Shown: piece by piece, positions 42,392 to 50,411 of the stretch
Layout of the letters: each line of letters opens with the position of its first letter
Numbering within the stretch: the stretch's first letter is position 1
From: Streptomyces sp. CMB-StM0423
GTDB lineage: Bacteria; Actinomycetota; Actinomycetes; Streptomycetales; Streptomycetaceae
Assembly (NCBI RefSeq): GCF_002847285.1
Contig: NZ_CP025407.1
Coordinates: 62,001 to 126,000, forward strand
Reading direction: 5' to 3'
DNA length: 64,000 bases
Program-made: the position numbers and the translations under genes
The notes under the pieces: model-generated
The model's database searches: none
What the model saw: only the letters and a program-made list of their open reading frames with translations
Told to the model about the DNA's origin: nothing

Positions 42392-43993
42392 TCAGTAACC
42401 GCGGATGTCGGGCCAGGCGAGTTCGACGCCGTGGCCGGTCAACGCGCTCTGGTAGTCCGCGAGTCGGGCGGGCTGGGCGCGGACCTGGTGCGGGGTGGTG
42501 CGGTGGCGCAGGCAGTACGCGGCGAGCAGTCCCGCGGCCTCGCCGGCGTTCCACTCCACCGGGTGCAGCCGGTAGCAGCCGTTGGTGAGGTGGGTGGTGC
42601 CGATGTTCTTGGCGGCGGGCAGCAGGTTGCGCATCCGCTCGGGCAGCAGGGCGCCCAGCGGGATGCTGAAGGGCGAGGAGCCCACGTCGATGTAGTTGTC
42701 GCCGCCGGTGGAGGGGTGCAGGTCGATGCGGTACGAGCCGATGCCGGCCGAGTCCTCGTACGCGACCGCCCCGCGATCGCCCCGTACCGCGAGGGAGACG
42801 TCCTGTTCCGTCACCGTGTACACCGCCCGGATGCGCCGGGACTCGCGGATGTACGGGCCCATGCACAGCCCGTCCGCCGTGCCCAGGACGTCGCCGCGCA
42901 GCCGCAGCCCGGGCAGCCCGGTGCTCCCGTCGGGGCGCGGCATCTCCGTCTGCATCCAGTACAGGAAGGACAGGCTCATCTGCCGCGCGCCGGCCAGGTG
43001 GCGCGCGGCCGACGCGGGCTCGACCTCGTACAGCGGCCCCTCGACGTAGTCGATCATCGGCCAGTTGACGATGACGACGTCACTGGCGAGCGTGCCGTCC
43101 TCGAAGGAGGAGCGGGCGAGGACGCGGCGGAAGGCCCACAGGTCGAGGTCGCCCGCGAGTCCCTGCAGCGCGGGCTCGTCCGGCGCGGGGTTGGGGATCA
43201 GCACGCGGGTCGTCGGCCGCAGCGTCTGCGGCTTGGGCGCGACCATGCTGAACATCCGGTCGGGCCAGTACGGGGGGCGGTAGTCGCGCCAGAAGCCGTA
43301 GTCGTCGGGCTTGTCGATGGTGTGGTCCTCGCCGGCGCGGTGCTCGACGGCGAAGCACCAGGAGGCGGCCTGCATGTTGAGCGGTGCGCGCTCCGCGGGG
43401 GCGCTGGGCTCCCCGGTGTCGGCCTGCGACTCGAACCCCGTGACGTACTCGGTGCCGGTGAGGGGCAGCAGCTCGCCGGTCTCCGTGGCGTCCAGGAAGT
43501 ACCGGGCGGTCACCGTGACGTCGTCGCCGGAGTCGAGGTCGCGCAGCGTCACGCTCGTGACGGCGTCGCCGTCGGTGCTCGCCGCGACGGGGCGGTGCCT
43601 GAGCCGCAGGTCGAGCAGGCCGCTCGCCCGGTACGGCGCGAGCATGGCCCGTAGCACGGCATGCGCCGCGCTCGGCTCCGCGCACAGCGCGCTCACCCGG
43701 CCTGCGCCGGGGTTGAGGGCCGGTTGCCGGCGCGCCGCCGCCGACAGCGGATACCAGTGCCGGTAGTAGTCGCGGATCCCGTCCCGGAGCCGGCGGTAAC
43801 TCGCGGTGCAGCCGAACTGCTCGATCCAGGGGTGCTCGTCGGGCGGCGTGCCCTGGACGGTCAACTGGCCCCCGACCCAGTCGTACTCCTCGGTGAGCAG
43901 GACCCTGTGGCCGGAGCGGGCGGCGGCCAGCGCGGCGGCCACGCCGCCGAGCCCGCCCCCGACGACGGCTATGTCGGTGCGCAGCTCCGTCAT
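42392..43993 (-). CDS. FAD-dependent oxidoreductase
   Basis: A 533-residue cytoplasmic flavoprotein of the FAD_oxidored type. The Rossmann dinucleotide motif is at residues ~8-22 (IAVVGGGLGGVAAALAA), followed by VGGQLTVQGTPPDEHPWIEQ. The C-terminal LLPAAKNIGTTHLTNGCYRL with HPVEWNAGEAAGLLAAY forms the FAD-binding end, a hallmark of this family. The substrate is unknown. In sugar-utilisation loci such enzymes are associated with acidic or deoxy sugars. Its ATG overlaps the lacI stop by four bases, so it is translated with the regulator. Confidence 0.88.
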   Translation of the reverse strand: MTELRTDIAVVGGGLGGVAAALAAARSGHRVLLTEEYDWVGGQLTVQGTPPDEHPWIEQFGCTASYRRLRDGIRDYYRHWYPLSAAARRQPALNPGAGRVSALCAEPSAAHAVLRAMLAPYRASGLLDLRLRHRPVAASTDGDAVTSVTLRDLDSGDDVTVTARYFLDATETGELLPLTGTEYVTGFESQADTGEPSAPAERAPLNMQAASWCFAVEHRAGEDHTIDKPDDYGFWRDYRPPYWPDRMFSMVAPKPQTLRPTTRVLIPNPAPDEPALQGLAGDLDLWAFRRVLARSSFEDGTLASDVVIVNWPMIDYVEGPLYEVEPASAARHLAGARQMSLSFLYWMQTEMPRPDGSTGLPGLRLRGDVLGTADGLCMGPYIRESRRIRAVYTVTEQDVSLAVRGDRGAVAYEDSAGIGSYRIDLHPSTGGDNYIDVGSSPFSIPLGALLPERMRNLLPAAKNIGTTHLTNGCYRLHPVEWNAGEAAGLLAAYCLRHRTTPHQVRAQPARLADYQSALTGHGVELAWPDIRGY

Positions 43994-45057
43994 GCCTCTG
44001 CCTCCGGAGCGCTCGCCGGGGCCGCGGCGACGGTCTCCTCGCCGGGCGGGGTGCAGGACAGCAGGATCTGGTCCTCGCGCGGCGCGTCCGGTGTGTCGAG
44101 CAGCCGCAGGAGCAGCCGCACGGCCTCGCGGCCGATCTCCCGGCGGGGTATTTCCACGCAGCTCCAGCCGGTCCCGGGATACGGGCCCGTCTCCGTACCC
44201 CGCAGCACGACGAGCGAGAGCTGCGCGGGTATCGCCAGGTCCCGGGCGGCGGCGAATGCGGCGATGCGGCCGGCGAACGACTCGTCCTCGGCGACGAACG
44301 CCGTCATCCCGGACGCCAGGGCCAGGTCGAACCACTCCTGCGTGAGGTCCCCGGCGTTCATCAGCACCGGTAGCTGCGGGATGCCGGCGTCCGCGCAGGC
44401 GGCGCGGTAGCCGGCCTCGCGGTCGACGACGGCCTCGACCCGGTGCGTGATGCCGAGGTAGCCGACCCGGCGGTGGCCCAGCGAGACCAGCCGGGCGACG
44501 GCGTCCCGGGTCGCCTCGGCGTAGTCGGCGCCGACCCAGGCGATGTCGGCGCCCGGGACGTCGCGGCGGCCGATGTGGACGAAGGGGTAGCCCTCCCGGC
44601 TGAGGCGGGCGAGGTCGGAGTGATCGTGCGCGACGCCCAGCAGCACGCTGCCGTCGGCGACGTTGAGCCGGTTCGAGCCGTCGCTGTAGAGCTGACGCTG
44701 GCCGTCGGGGCCCTCCGTGGAGGTGAACAGCACCAGGTCGTGGCCCTCGGCGACGGCCTGCTCCTCCACTCCGACCAGGAACTCGTGGTAGAAGTCGCGG
44801 CTGCCGATCGGGAAGACCGACTCGAAGGTGTGCACCCCGATCATCCGGTTGCGCTTGCCCTTGAGGCTGCGGGCGGCGGGATTCGCCGCGTAGCCGAGGT
44901 CGCGGACGGCCTGGCGGACCAGTTCCTCCGTCTCGACGGGTATCCGGTGGTCGGTGGCACGACCGTTCACGACGGCGGAGACGGTCGCCTGCGACACGCC
45001 CGCACGGCGGGCGACGTCGGCCTGGGTCGGTGCCCCGCGACGGCGTTTGACTGACAA
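43990..45057 (-). CDS. LacI-family sugar-responsive repressor
   Basis: A 355-residue regulator. The LacI HTH (residues ~10-55) reads TQADVARRAGVSQATVSAVV, followed by the hinge helix AARSLKGKR. The ~290-residue periplasmic-binding-protein-like sensor domain contains LVLFTSTEGPDGQ, WVGADYAEATRDAVARLV and GHRRVGYLGI. TTG start with AAGGGG eight bases upstream. It is the first gene of a nine-gene operon and divergent from the acetylxylan-esterase-like gene. Two matching operators in the 89-base gap point to autoregulation and control of both directions. Confidence 0.93.
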   Translation of the reverse strand: MSVKRRRGAPTQADVARRAGVSQATVSAVVNGRATDHRIPVETEELVRQAVRDLGYAANPAARSLKGKRNRMIGVHTFESVFPIGSRDFYHEFLVGVEEQAVAEGHDLVLFTSTEGPDGQRQLYSDGSNRLNVADGSVLLGVAHDHSDLARLSREGYPFVHIGRRDVPGADIAWVGADYAEATRDAVARLVSLGHRRVGYLGITHRVEAVVDREAGYRAACADAGIPQLPVLMNAGDLTQEWFDLALASGMTAFVAEDESFAGRIAAFAAARDLAIPAQLSLVVLRGTETGPYPGTGWSCVEIPRREIGREAVRLLLRLLDTPDAPREDQILLSCTPPGEETVAAAPASAPEAEA

Positions 45058-45067
45058 AGGAACCCCT

Positions 45068-45085
45068 TGCTGTTACGTATCAGCA
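45068..45085. promoter_or_regulatory. LacI operator O1
   Basis: TGCTGTTACGTATCAGCA is an 18-bp near-perfect palindrome with a CG centre, 10 bases before the lacI start. It matches O2 closely; the centre-to-centre distance is 45 bp, compatible with cooperative binding or looping. Confidence 0.8.
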
Positions 45086-45112
45086 GCTAATTAGCAGGAC
45101 TTGAGCCCCTCT

Positions 45113-45130
45113 TGCTGTTTCGTAGCAGCG
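45113..45130. promoter_or_regulatory. LacI operator O2
   Basis: TGCTGTTTCGTAGCAGCG matches O1 at 14 of 18 positions and retains the inverted arms. It lies 16 bases before the hydrolase start, overlapping where a plus-strand promoter or leader would be. Confidence 0.8.
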
Positions 45131-45146
45131 ACCATAGGAGCGGGGC

Positions 45147-46292
45147 ATGGCCCCGTCAACAGGCGGTGGCGAACGAATTTCCGGGGGGTTTCCCGGACTT
45201 GAGGACCGCGCCCTCGCCGGCGTGGATCACCCCGGGTACGTTGGGGCGAACGGCGGTGCGGGGCTGGAGGCTCGGGTGGTACGGACGGATGGCGGCGGTC
45301 ACGGCCACCGCCCGCGCGGGCAGGCGGCCGGCCTCGTACACGGCCTGCCTTTCGACCCCACGCACGGCTACGACCTCGACCGGCTGCTCGCCGTGCCCGC
45401 CCCCGAAGCCCCCTCCGGCTTCGGGGAGTTCTGGCGCGCTCTGCACGCCGAGGCCCGCGGCACGCGGGTCGCGCCCCGCCTCGGCAGATGCACGGAGACC
45501 ATCGGCGGGCCGGAAGCGGTGGCGGTGCACGAGGTCGCGTACACCTCGCTCGGCGGACGCCGCATCGGCGGCTGGGTGACGCTGCCCGCGGACGGGCAGG
45601 TGCGCCAGGGCTGCGTCGTCACGCACGGCTATGACGGCCGGGAAGCCCCGGACCCGGCGCTGCTGCCGCCCGGCACGGCGGCCATCTGGCCGTGCCTGCG
45701 CGGGCAGGGGGCACGCAGCCGCCAGCCGGACCTGCCGTCCGAGGCGGCCGCGCACGTCCTGCACGGCATCGGCTCCCGGCGGTCGTACGTGCACGGGGGC
45801 TGCGCCGCCGACGTCTGGTGCGCGGCGACGGCGCTCGCGGAACTCGTACCCACGTCGGCGCGGCGGCTCACGTACGCGGGGGCGAGCCTCGGCGGCGGCA
45901 TCGGGGCGCTGGCGCTGCCGTGGGACGAGCGGTTCGTGGCCGCCGTGCTGACCGTGCCCAGTTTCGGCAACCACCCGCTGCGGCTGACGCTGCCGTGCAC
46001 CGGGAGCGGCGAGCCGGTCCGGCAGCACCACGCCGTGCATCCGGAAGTCGCGGACGTGCTGGCGTACTTCGACGCCGCCACCGCGGCGCGGCACATCGGC
46101 ATCCCGGTGCACGTCGGAGCCGCGCTCTTCGACCCGGCCGTCCCGCCGCCGGGGCAGTTCGCCGTACACAACGCCCTGCCGGGCCCGAAGGAGTTGCACG
46201 TGCTCACCGCGGGCCACTTCCCGCACCCCGGCGAGGCGGCGGAGGAAGCGGATCTCCTCGCCGCCCAACGCCGGTTCCTGGCACGGGCCTAG
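45147..46292 (+). CDS. Acetylxylan-esterase-like alpha/beta hydrolase
   Basis: A 381-residue serine esterase of the AXE1/CE7-like family, without a signal peptide, probably deacetylating imported or surface sugar esters. The nucleophile Ser247 is in YAGASLGGGIGAL. The probable Asp is in GAALFDPAVPPP and the His in TAGHFPHPGE. An early FGEFWRALHAE matches the family's N-terminal helix. CE7 proteins have about 320 residues, so the first ~43 may not be translated. A GTG at 45276 with GGAGG five bases upstream is a strong alternative start; the ATG used has AGGAG and lies next to operator O2. Divergent from lacI and probably co-regulated. Confidence 0.78.
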   Translation: MAPSTGGGERISGGFPGLEDRALAGVDHPGYVGANGGAGLEARVVRTDGGGHGHRPRGQAAGLVHGLPFDPTHGYDLDRLLAVPAPEAPSGFGEFWRALHAEARGTRVAPRLGRCTETIGGPEAVAVHEVAYTSLGGRRIGGWVTLPADGQVRQGCVVTHGYDGREAPDPALLPPGTAAIWPCLRGQGARSRQPDLPSEAAAHVLHGIGSRRSYVHGGCAADVWCAATALAELVPTSARRLTYAGASLGGGIGALALPWDERFVAAVLTVPSFGNHPLRLTLPCTGSGEPVRQHHAVHPEVADVLAYFDAATAARHIGIPVHVGAALFDPAVPPPGQFAVHNALPGPKELHVLTAGHFPHPGEAAEEADLLAAQRRFLARA

Positions 46293-46484
46293 CACTCCGG
46301 CCCGAACCCCTGCCCGGGGCTGGGCAAGTTCGGTGCGCCCGCGTGGACGGCGGCCGCGTGCGGCGGCGCATACGACGACACCGGCTTCCACTTTCACATG
46401 CAGCAGGGGTTGACGCGTTGCACATGATGACTGAAGCATGCGCATCGTGAATTTCCCTTGCAGATGAGCAAGTTGGAGGCACGT

Positions 46485-48485
46485 ATGAAGGTCCAGGCGT
46501 TCATCACCGCCGGTGTGCTCTGCCTCGGCGCCCTCCCGGCGACCGCGGTCGCGGCGCCGGCCGAGCCGGCCGCTGTCAGCGGCCTGGCGCCCGGCGATCC
46601 GCGGGCCGACCAGCCGGTGCTGCTGAACCAGAGCGGGTTCGGTCTGGGCGAGCCGAAGCGGTTCACCGCCCCACGGGCCGAGGACGGGGCGGCGTTCACG
46701 GTCACCGACGCCGCCGGGAAGGTCAGGTACCGGGGCGAGGTCACCGACGGCGTCGGGGACTTCACCGCGTTCGACCCCCGCGACACCGGGGACTTCGTCG
46801 TCACCGTCAAGGGTGCGGCGGGCGCGGGCACTTCGGTGCCGTTCGGCGTCGGGGCGTACTGGATCGACCGGGTCTCGTACAGCAGGGCCATCGAGTTCAT
46901 GTCGGGCAGCCGCTGCTACTTCGGCGACTTCACCCGCAAGGCGGAAGGGCCGGGACTGATCAGCGACGAGTACGGCCACCGCGCGTGCATGAAGGCGGTG
47001 ACCTGGCGGGACGGGGCCCAGTACTCGAAGGAGATCCAGACGCTCGTCGACCTCTATCTGGCCAACCCGAGCGCGTTCGAGCAGATCACCGTGGACGACG
47101 CGGTCTACAAGGGGCTTCCGGTGACGCTTCCCGACGGCACGCCGGAGATCGTGCGGCTCATCCACTGGGGCGTCGAACTGCTCCTCGAAGCGGACGTCAA
47201 CGACCCCCAGTTGAGGGAGCAGCTCGCGGCCTTCGCCTACGCCTATCCGCAACTCGCCGAGTGGATACCGGCCGGCGTCTACGAGCGCGCCCTCGACCAC
47301 CTCTTCGCCTCCTGGGGCGCGACCGCCCGCGACCGCTACTACTGGCAGGCGTTCACCCCTCACACCGGGGACCTCTTCCAGACGTACACCCAGATCGGCA
47401 CCGGGAAGGGCGAACTCGCGCCGGGCCACTCGGTGTGGCCGAACCTGATGATGTACGAGGTCGCGCAGCGGGAGGGCCGCGACGACGCGGAGCGCTACCT
47501 GCGCGCCGCGCAGGACCAGGCCGCCTGGCTGATCGGGAACCTCGACGTCGGCGACCCGCGGACCACCAAGGGGCAGCGGCAGAGCGAGCACGTGCTGATC
47601 ACGGGTCTGGTGCAGTTCGCCGAGGTGTACCCGGACCAGGCACCCGCGGGGATCGAGGACTTCGTCCGCGACTGGGCGCAGACCGTGACCAGCCGCTCGG
47701 ACAACCTCTGGGACTTCCGCCGCTACTCCGACGACCGCTGGACCATCCCCGCCTTCACCGGCGGCGGCGCCGACGACCCCAACGAGACCGGCAACGTGGC
47801 CGGCTTCGCCGCGCCGGCACTCGCCGCGGCCCAACTGCTCGGCGACGACCCGCTGGCCGGCCGGCTGCGTGAGATCGCGGCGGCACACGTCGACAACATC
47901 TTCGGCCGCAACCCCACCGGGCGGCACGCCTCGTACGACGCGCCCAGCGGCACGGCCGGCTTCGAGGGCGTGGAACGCGGCTGGTTCTCCGAGTACCGCG
48001 GCGGCGCCGGCCTGCTGGAGGATCTGCCCGGCGTACTCGACGGCAGCCCCAAGAACGGCCACTACCCCTTCAACCCGGACCAGGGGAACATCGGCCACAC
48101 CGAGGGCTGGGTGGCGTTCAACAGCGCCTGGAACGCCTCGCTCGCCTGGCGCGCCGCCGATCAGACCGGCATCGAGGTACGTACCCGCGGCGGCGTCCCC
48201 GCCCGCGTGGTGCCCCGTCACGCGAAGGTGACGGTGGAGCTGACGGCACCGCTGAACCTGGACGCGGCCGCCGTCGACCAGGGCTCGGTCGAGGTGCGGG
48301 TGGGCGATCGGGCCGCCGTGCCCCTGACCGTCACGCAGGCCGGGCAGAACGCGAGGACGTTCCGCGCGACCCTGGACCTGACCGCGGTGGAGGCGGGCCA
48401 CGGCGACAGGGTCACCGTGTCGTACGGCCACGGACCCTTCGCGGTCTCCCACACCTTCACCACGGCCGGCGGACCCGTCGGCTGA
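46485..48485 (+). CDS. Large secreted glycosidase-like protein with CelD_N domain
   Basis: A 666-residue exported protein. Signal peptide ~1-25 (VLCLGALPATAVAAPAEP). An Ig-like CelD_N module (~40-125) starts PVLLNQSGFGLGEPKRF. A long alpha-helical region (~140-560) resembles six-hairpin or (alpha/alpha)6 glycosidases. C-terminal beta domain (~580-666). CelD_N is usually attached to GH9 cellulases, but the GH9 catalytic Asp/Glu motifs are not recognisable, so the activity is open. GGGADDPNETGNVAGFAAPA and RNPTGRHASYDAPS are prominent conserved-looking loops. TTGGAGGC lies before the ATG. It follows the esterase by 192 bases, possibly with its own TTGACG promoter. Confidence 0.7.
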   Translation: MKVQAFITAGVLCLGALPATAVAAPAEPAAVSGLAPGDPRADQPVLLNQSGFGLGEPKRFTAPRAEDGAAFTVTDAAGKVRYRGEVTDGVGDFTAFDPRDTGDFVVTVKGAAGAGTSVPFGVGAYWIDRVSYSRAIEFMSGSRCYFGDFTRKAEGPGLISDEYGHRACMKAVTWRDGAQYSKEIQTLVDLYLANPSAFEQITVDDAVYKGLPVTLPDGTPEIVRLIHWGVELLLEADVNDPQLREQLAAFAYAYPQLAEWIPAGVYERALDHLFASWGATARDRYYWQAFTPHTGDLFQTYTQIGTGKGELAPGHSVWPNLMMYEVAQREGRDDAERYLRAAQDQAAWLIGNLDVGDPRTTKGQRQSEHVLITGLVQFAEVYPDQAPAGIEDFVRDWAQTVTSRSDNLWDFRRYSDDRWTIPAFTGGGADDPNETGNVAGFAAPALAAAQLLGDDPLAGRLREIAAAHVDNIFGRNPTGRHASYDAPSGTAGFEGVERGWFSEYRGGAGLLEDLPGVLDGSPKNGHYPFNPDQGNIGHTEGWVAFNSAWNASLAWRAADQTGIEVRTRGGVPARVVPRHAKVTVELTAPLNLDAAAVDQGSVEVRVGDRAAVPLTVTQAGQNARTFRATLDLTAVEAGHGDRVTVSYGHGPFAVSHTFTTAGGPVG

Positions 48486-48515
48486 TCCCCGCGGCGTACC
48501 CCTGTCCCCTGCCGG

Positions 48516-49700
48516 TCAGCGGCGCGCGGGGGCGAAGGGGCCGCCGTCGCCGAAGGCGAGGGTGGCGAAGCGCTCGCCGATGTGCTGGTGGGTGGCTGGG
48601 TCCGGGTGGAGTTCGTCCGGCAGCGGCCGTTCCGCGTAGTCGGTCTCGCCGTAGAGGTCGAGACCGTCGAGATAGTGCAGATTCGGGTCGGTGCCGGCGC
48701 GCTGCCGGACGACGCGGGTCAGCTCGTCGCGGATCACGGTCAGGGTCAGCTTCCCGGCGGCGGTCTGCGCGGGGTCGCCGGTGCTCATGAACCGCATCCG
48801 CCCCTCGCTCATCGCGCCGACGTCCGGGGCGCTGGGCCCGGGGGTGTTCTCGTGGATGGCGCAGTAGATCGAGGAGGCGACCAGGAGAGGCGTGGTGGGG
48901 TGACCCTCGCGGACGGTGTCGAGGAAGCCGTGGACGGCCGGGCCGAAGGCGCGCAGCCGCATCAGGTCGGCGTTGACGACATTGATGCCGATCTTGACGC
49001 TGATCAGGTCGGCGGGGGTGTCGCGCATCGTGCGGGCGGTGAAGGGGTCGAGCAGGGCACCGCCGCCGAACCCGAGGTTCACCAGCGCCACCTCGCCCAG
49101 GGCCGCGGCCACGGCGGGCCAGGTCCCGGTCGGGGTGGTGGCGTTGGAGCCGTGGCTGATCGAACTGCCGTGGTGCAGCCAGACCCTGCGGCCGTCGGGC
49201 GGCGCGGTCCGGACGGGGGCGTCGGTGCGCAGGGCGACCAGCCGGGTGGTCTCGTCGTGTGGCAGCCAGATCTCGACGTCCTTGTCGTCGCCGGGCAGGC
49301 CGGTGAACCGCACGGTCCGCAGCGGCCCGGGCCGGGTTTCCGCGGTCCCGGCGGCCATGTCGATGGTGAGTACGTCGCCGTCCGTCACGCCGGCCCGGCC
49401 GGCGAGCCGTCCGTCGACGAGCAGCTCGTACACCCCGTCGGGGCGTGCCGGTGCGCCGACGTAGACCCGCTTGGTGGCCACGACGTCCAGCTCGACGGCG
49501 GTGGCCGGGGTGCGGAAGACCAGTCGTACGCCGGAGGGCTCCGACTCCGCCATCGCCATCTGGCCGTCGGGGATCTGCCGGCGGGCGAGCGCGGGCAGCC
49601 GGTGGGGCAGGACGCCGCGTTCGGTGTGCTCCACGTCGACGGCTCCGCGCAGCAGGTCGGCGGTGACGGGGGTGGTGGTCCACGTGCGCTCGGTGTTCAT
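48516..49700 (-). CDS. SGNH/GDSL-family hydrolase
   Basis: A 394-residue cytoplasmic two-domain esterase. The N-terminal ~165 residues form a jelly-roll (ELLVDGRLAGRAGV, TVRFTGLPGDDKDVEIWLPH). The C-terminal SGNH domain carries block I WLHHGSSISHGS with nucleophile Ser180, block II Gly in VNLGFGGGALLDPF, block III Asn in VKIGINVVN, and block V Asp/His in PDELHPD. The architecture matches CE2- or rhamnogalacturonan-acetylesterase-like proteins, supporting a deacetylase role in the neighbouring locus. It converges on the secreted glycosidase gene and is followed upstream by a TetR gene. Confidence 0.82.
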   Translation of the reverse strand: MNTERTWTTTPVTADLLRGAVDVEHTERGVLPHRLPALARRQIPDGQMAMAESEPSGVRLVFRTPATAVELDVVATKRVYVGAPARPDGVYELLVDGRLAGRAGVTDGDVLTIDMAAGTAETRPGPLRTVRFTGLPGDDKDVEIWLPHDETTRLVALRTDAPVRTAPPDGRRVWLHHGSSISHGSNATTPTGTWPAVAAALGEVALVNLGFGGGALLDPFTARTMRDTPADLISVKIGINVVNADLMRLRAFGPAVHGFLDTVREGHPTTPLLVASSIYCAIHENTPGPSAPDVGAMSEGRMRFMSTGDPAQTAAGKLTLTVIRDELTRVVRQRAGTDPNLHYLDGLDLYGETDYAERPLPDELHPDPATHQHIGERFATLAFGDGGPFAPARR

Positions 49701-49741
49701 GTCCTCGGTCTCTTCGCTCAGGGGGCGGCCGGAAGGGCTGG

Positions 49742-50314
49742 TCAGGAGGCGGTGGGCCAGGTGCGCAGCAGGACGTCGAGCGCGTCGAGGATCTCGGTCC
49801 AGCTCTCCTGCGAGTCGGGGGTGCTGTGGCTGAAGCCGCCGGCGGCTTCCAGGCCGACGTAGCCGCTGAAGACGCTGCCCAGCAGCCGTACCGCGTGCGT
49901 CTGGTGCGGTTCTGCCAGGTCGTATCCGCGCAGGATCGCCCGCGTCGTCCGGGCGTGCCGGACGCCCGCGCTGGCGGCTGCGGTCTCGGGGTCGAGCGGG
50001 AACCGGGCGGCGGCGAAGCGGCCCGGGTGCGCGAGGGCGTAGTCGCGGTAGACGTTCGCGAAGGCGGTCAGGGCGTCCTTGCCGGCCCGCCCGGCCACCG
50101 CGGCGGACACCTGGTCGGCGAGTTCCTCCAGGGCCAGCAACGCGATCCCGGTCTTGAGGTCGTGGGCGTTCTTCACGTGCGAGTACAGGCTCGCGGTCTT
50201 GACGCCGAAGCGCCGGGCCAGCTCGGCGGGGGTCGTCTGCTCGAAGCCGATCTCGTCGGCGAGATCCGCGCCCGCGCGGACCAGGCGCTCCGTGGTCAGT
50301 CCTGCCCGAGCCAT
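49742..50314 (-). CDS. TetR-family regulator
   Basis: A 190-residue repressor. The N-terminal HTH (LTTERLVRAGADLADEIGFE, ELARRFGVKTASLYSHVKNA) is canonical. The C-terminal ligand domain (TetR_C/WHG type) contains NVYRDYALAHPGRFAAARFP. The ATG used here (MARAGL) has GGAGG six bases upstream; an earlier ATG sits directly on the Shine-Dalgarno. It is followed 41 bases later by the SGNH hydrolase gene, its likely operon partner. Two inverted repeats upstream are candidate operators. Confidence 0.88.
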   Translation of the reverse strand: MARAGLTTERLVRAGADLADEIGFEQTTPAELARRFGVKTASLYSHVKNAHDLKTGIALLALEELADQVSAAVAGRAGKDALTAFANVYRDYALAHPGRFAAARFPLDPETAAASAGVRHARTTRAILRGYDLAEPHQTHAVRLLGSVFSGYVGLEAAGGFSHSTPDSQESWTEILDALDVLLRTWPTAS

Positions 50315-50326
50315 ACCCATCCTCCG

Positions 50327-50356
50327 AATCGACTCCGAGTCCTTCCAGAGTCGATT
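50327..50356. promoter_or_regulatory. Inverted repeat before the TetR gene
   Basis: AATCGACTC and GAGTCGATT (9-bp perfect arms) flank 12 bases; a nested GACTC-C-GAGTC lies in the left half. It is 13 bases upstream of the tetR start, a typical self-operator position. Confidence 0.65.
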
Positions 50357-50365
50357 ATGCATCTA

Positions 50366-50380
50366 CCTAATCTGATTAGG
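50366..50380. promoter_or_regulatory. CCTAATC palindrome between tetR and glutaminase
   Basis: CCTAATC-T-GATTAGG is a perfect 7-bp-arm palindrome in an AT-rich stretch between the tetR start and the end of the glutaminase gene. It may be a second operator or overlap the promoter. Confidence 0.6.
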
Positions 50381-50411
50381 CAAATAGCACGTCCTTCAGG
50401 AAGTGCGGCTG

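Noticed and set aside
37154..43654. A 2,166-codon plus-strand open frame
   Set aside because: It is antisense to the well-supported ABC-transporter/oxidoreductase operon. Its Gly/Val/Arg/His-rich composition is the usual shadow of GC-rich coding DNA.
45156..48452. A 1,098-codon minus-strand open frame
   Set aside because: Antisense to the esterase and CelD_N genes; composition is noise-like.
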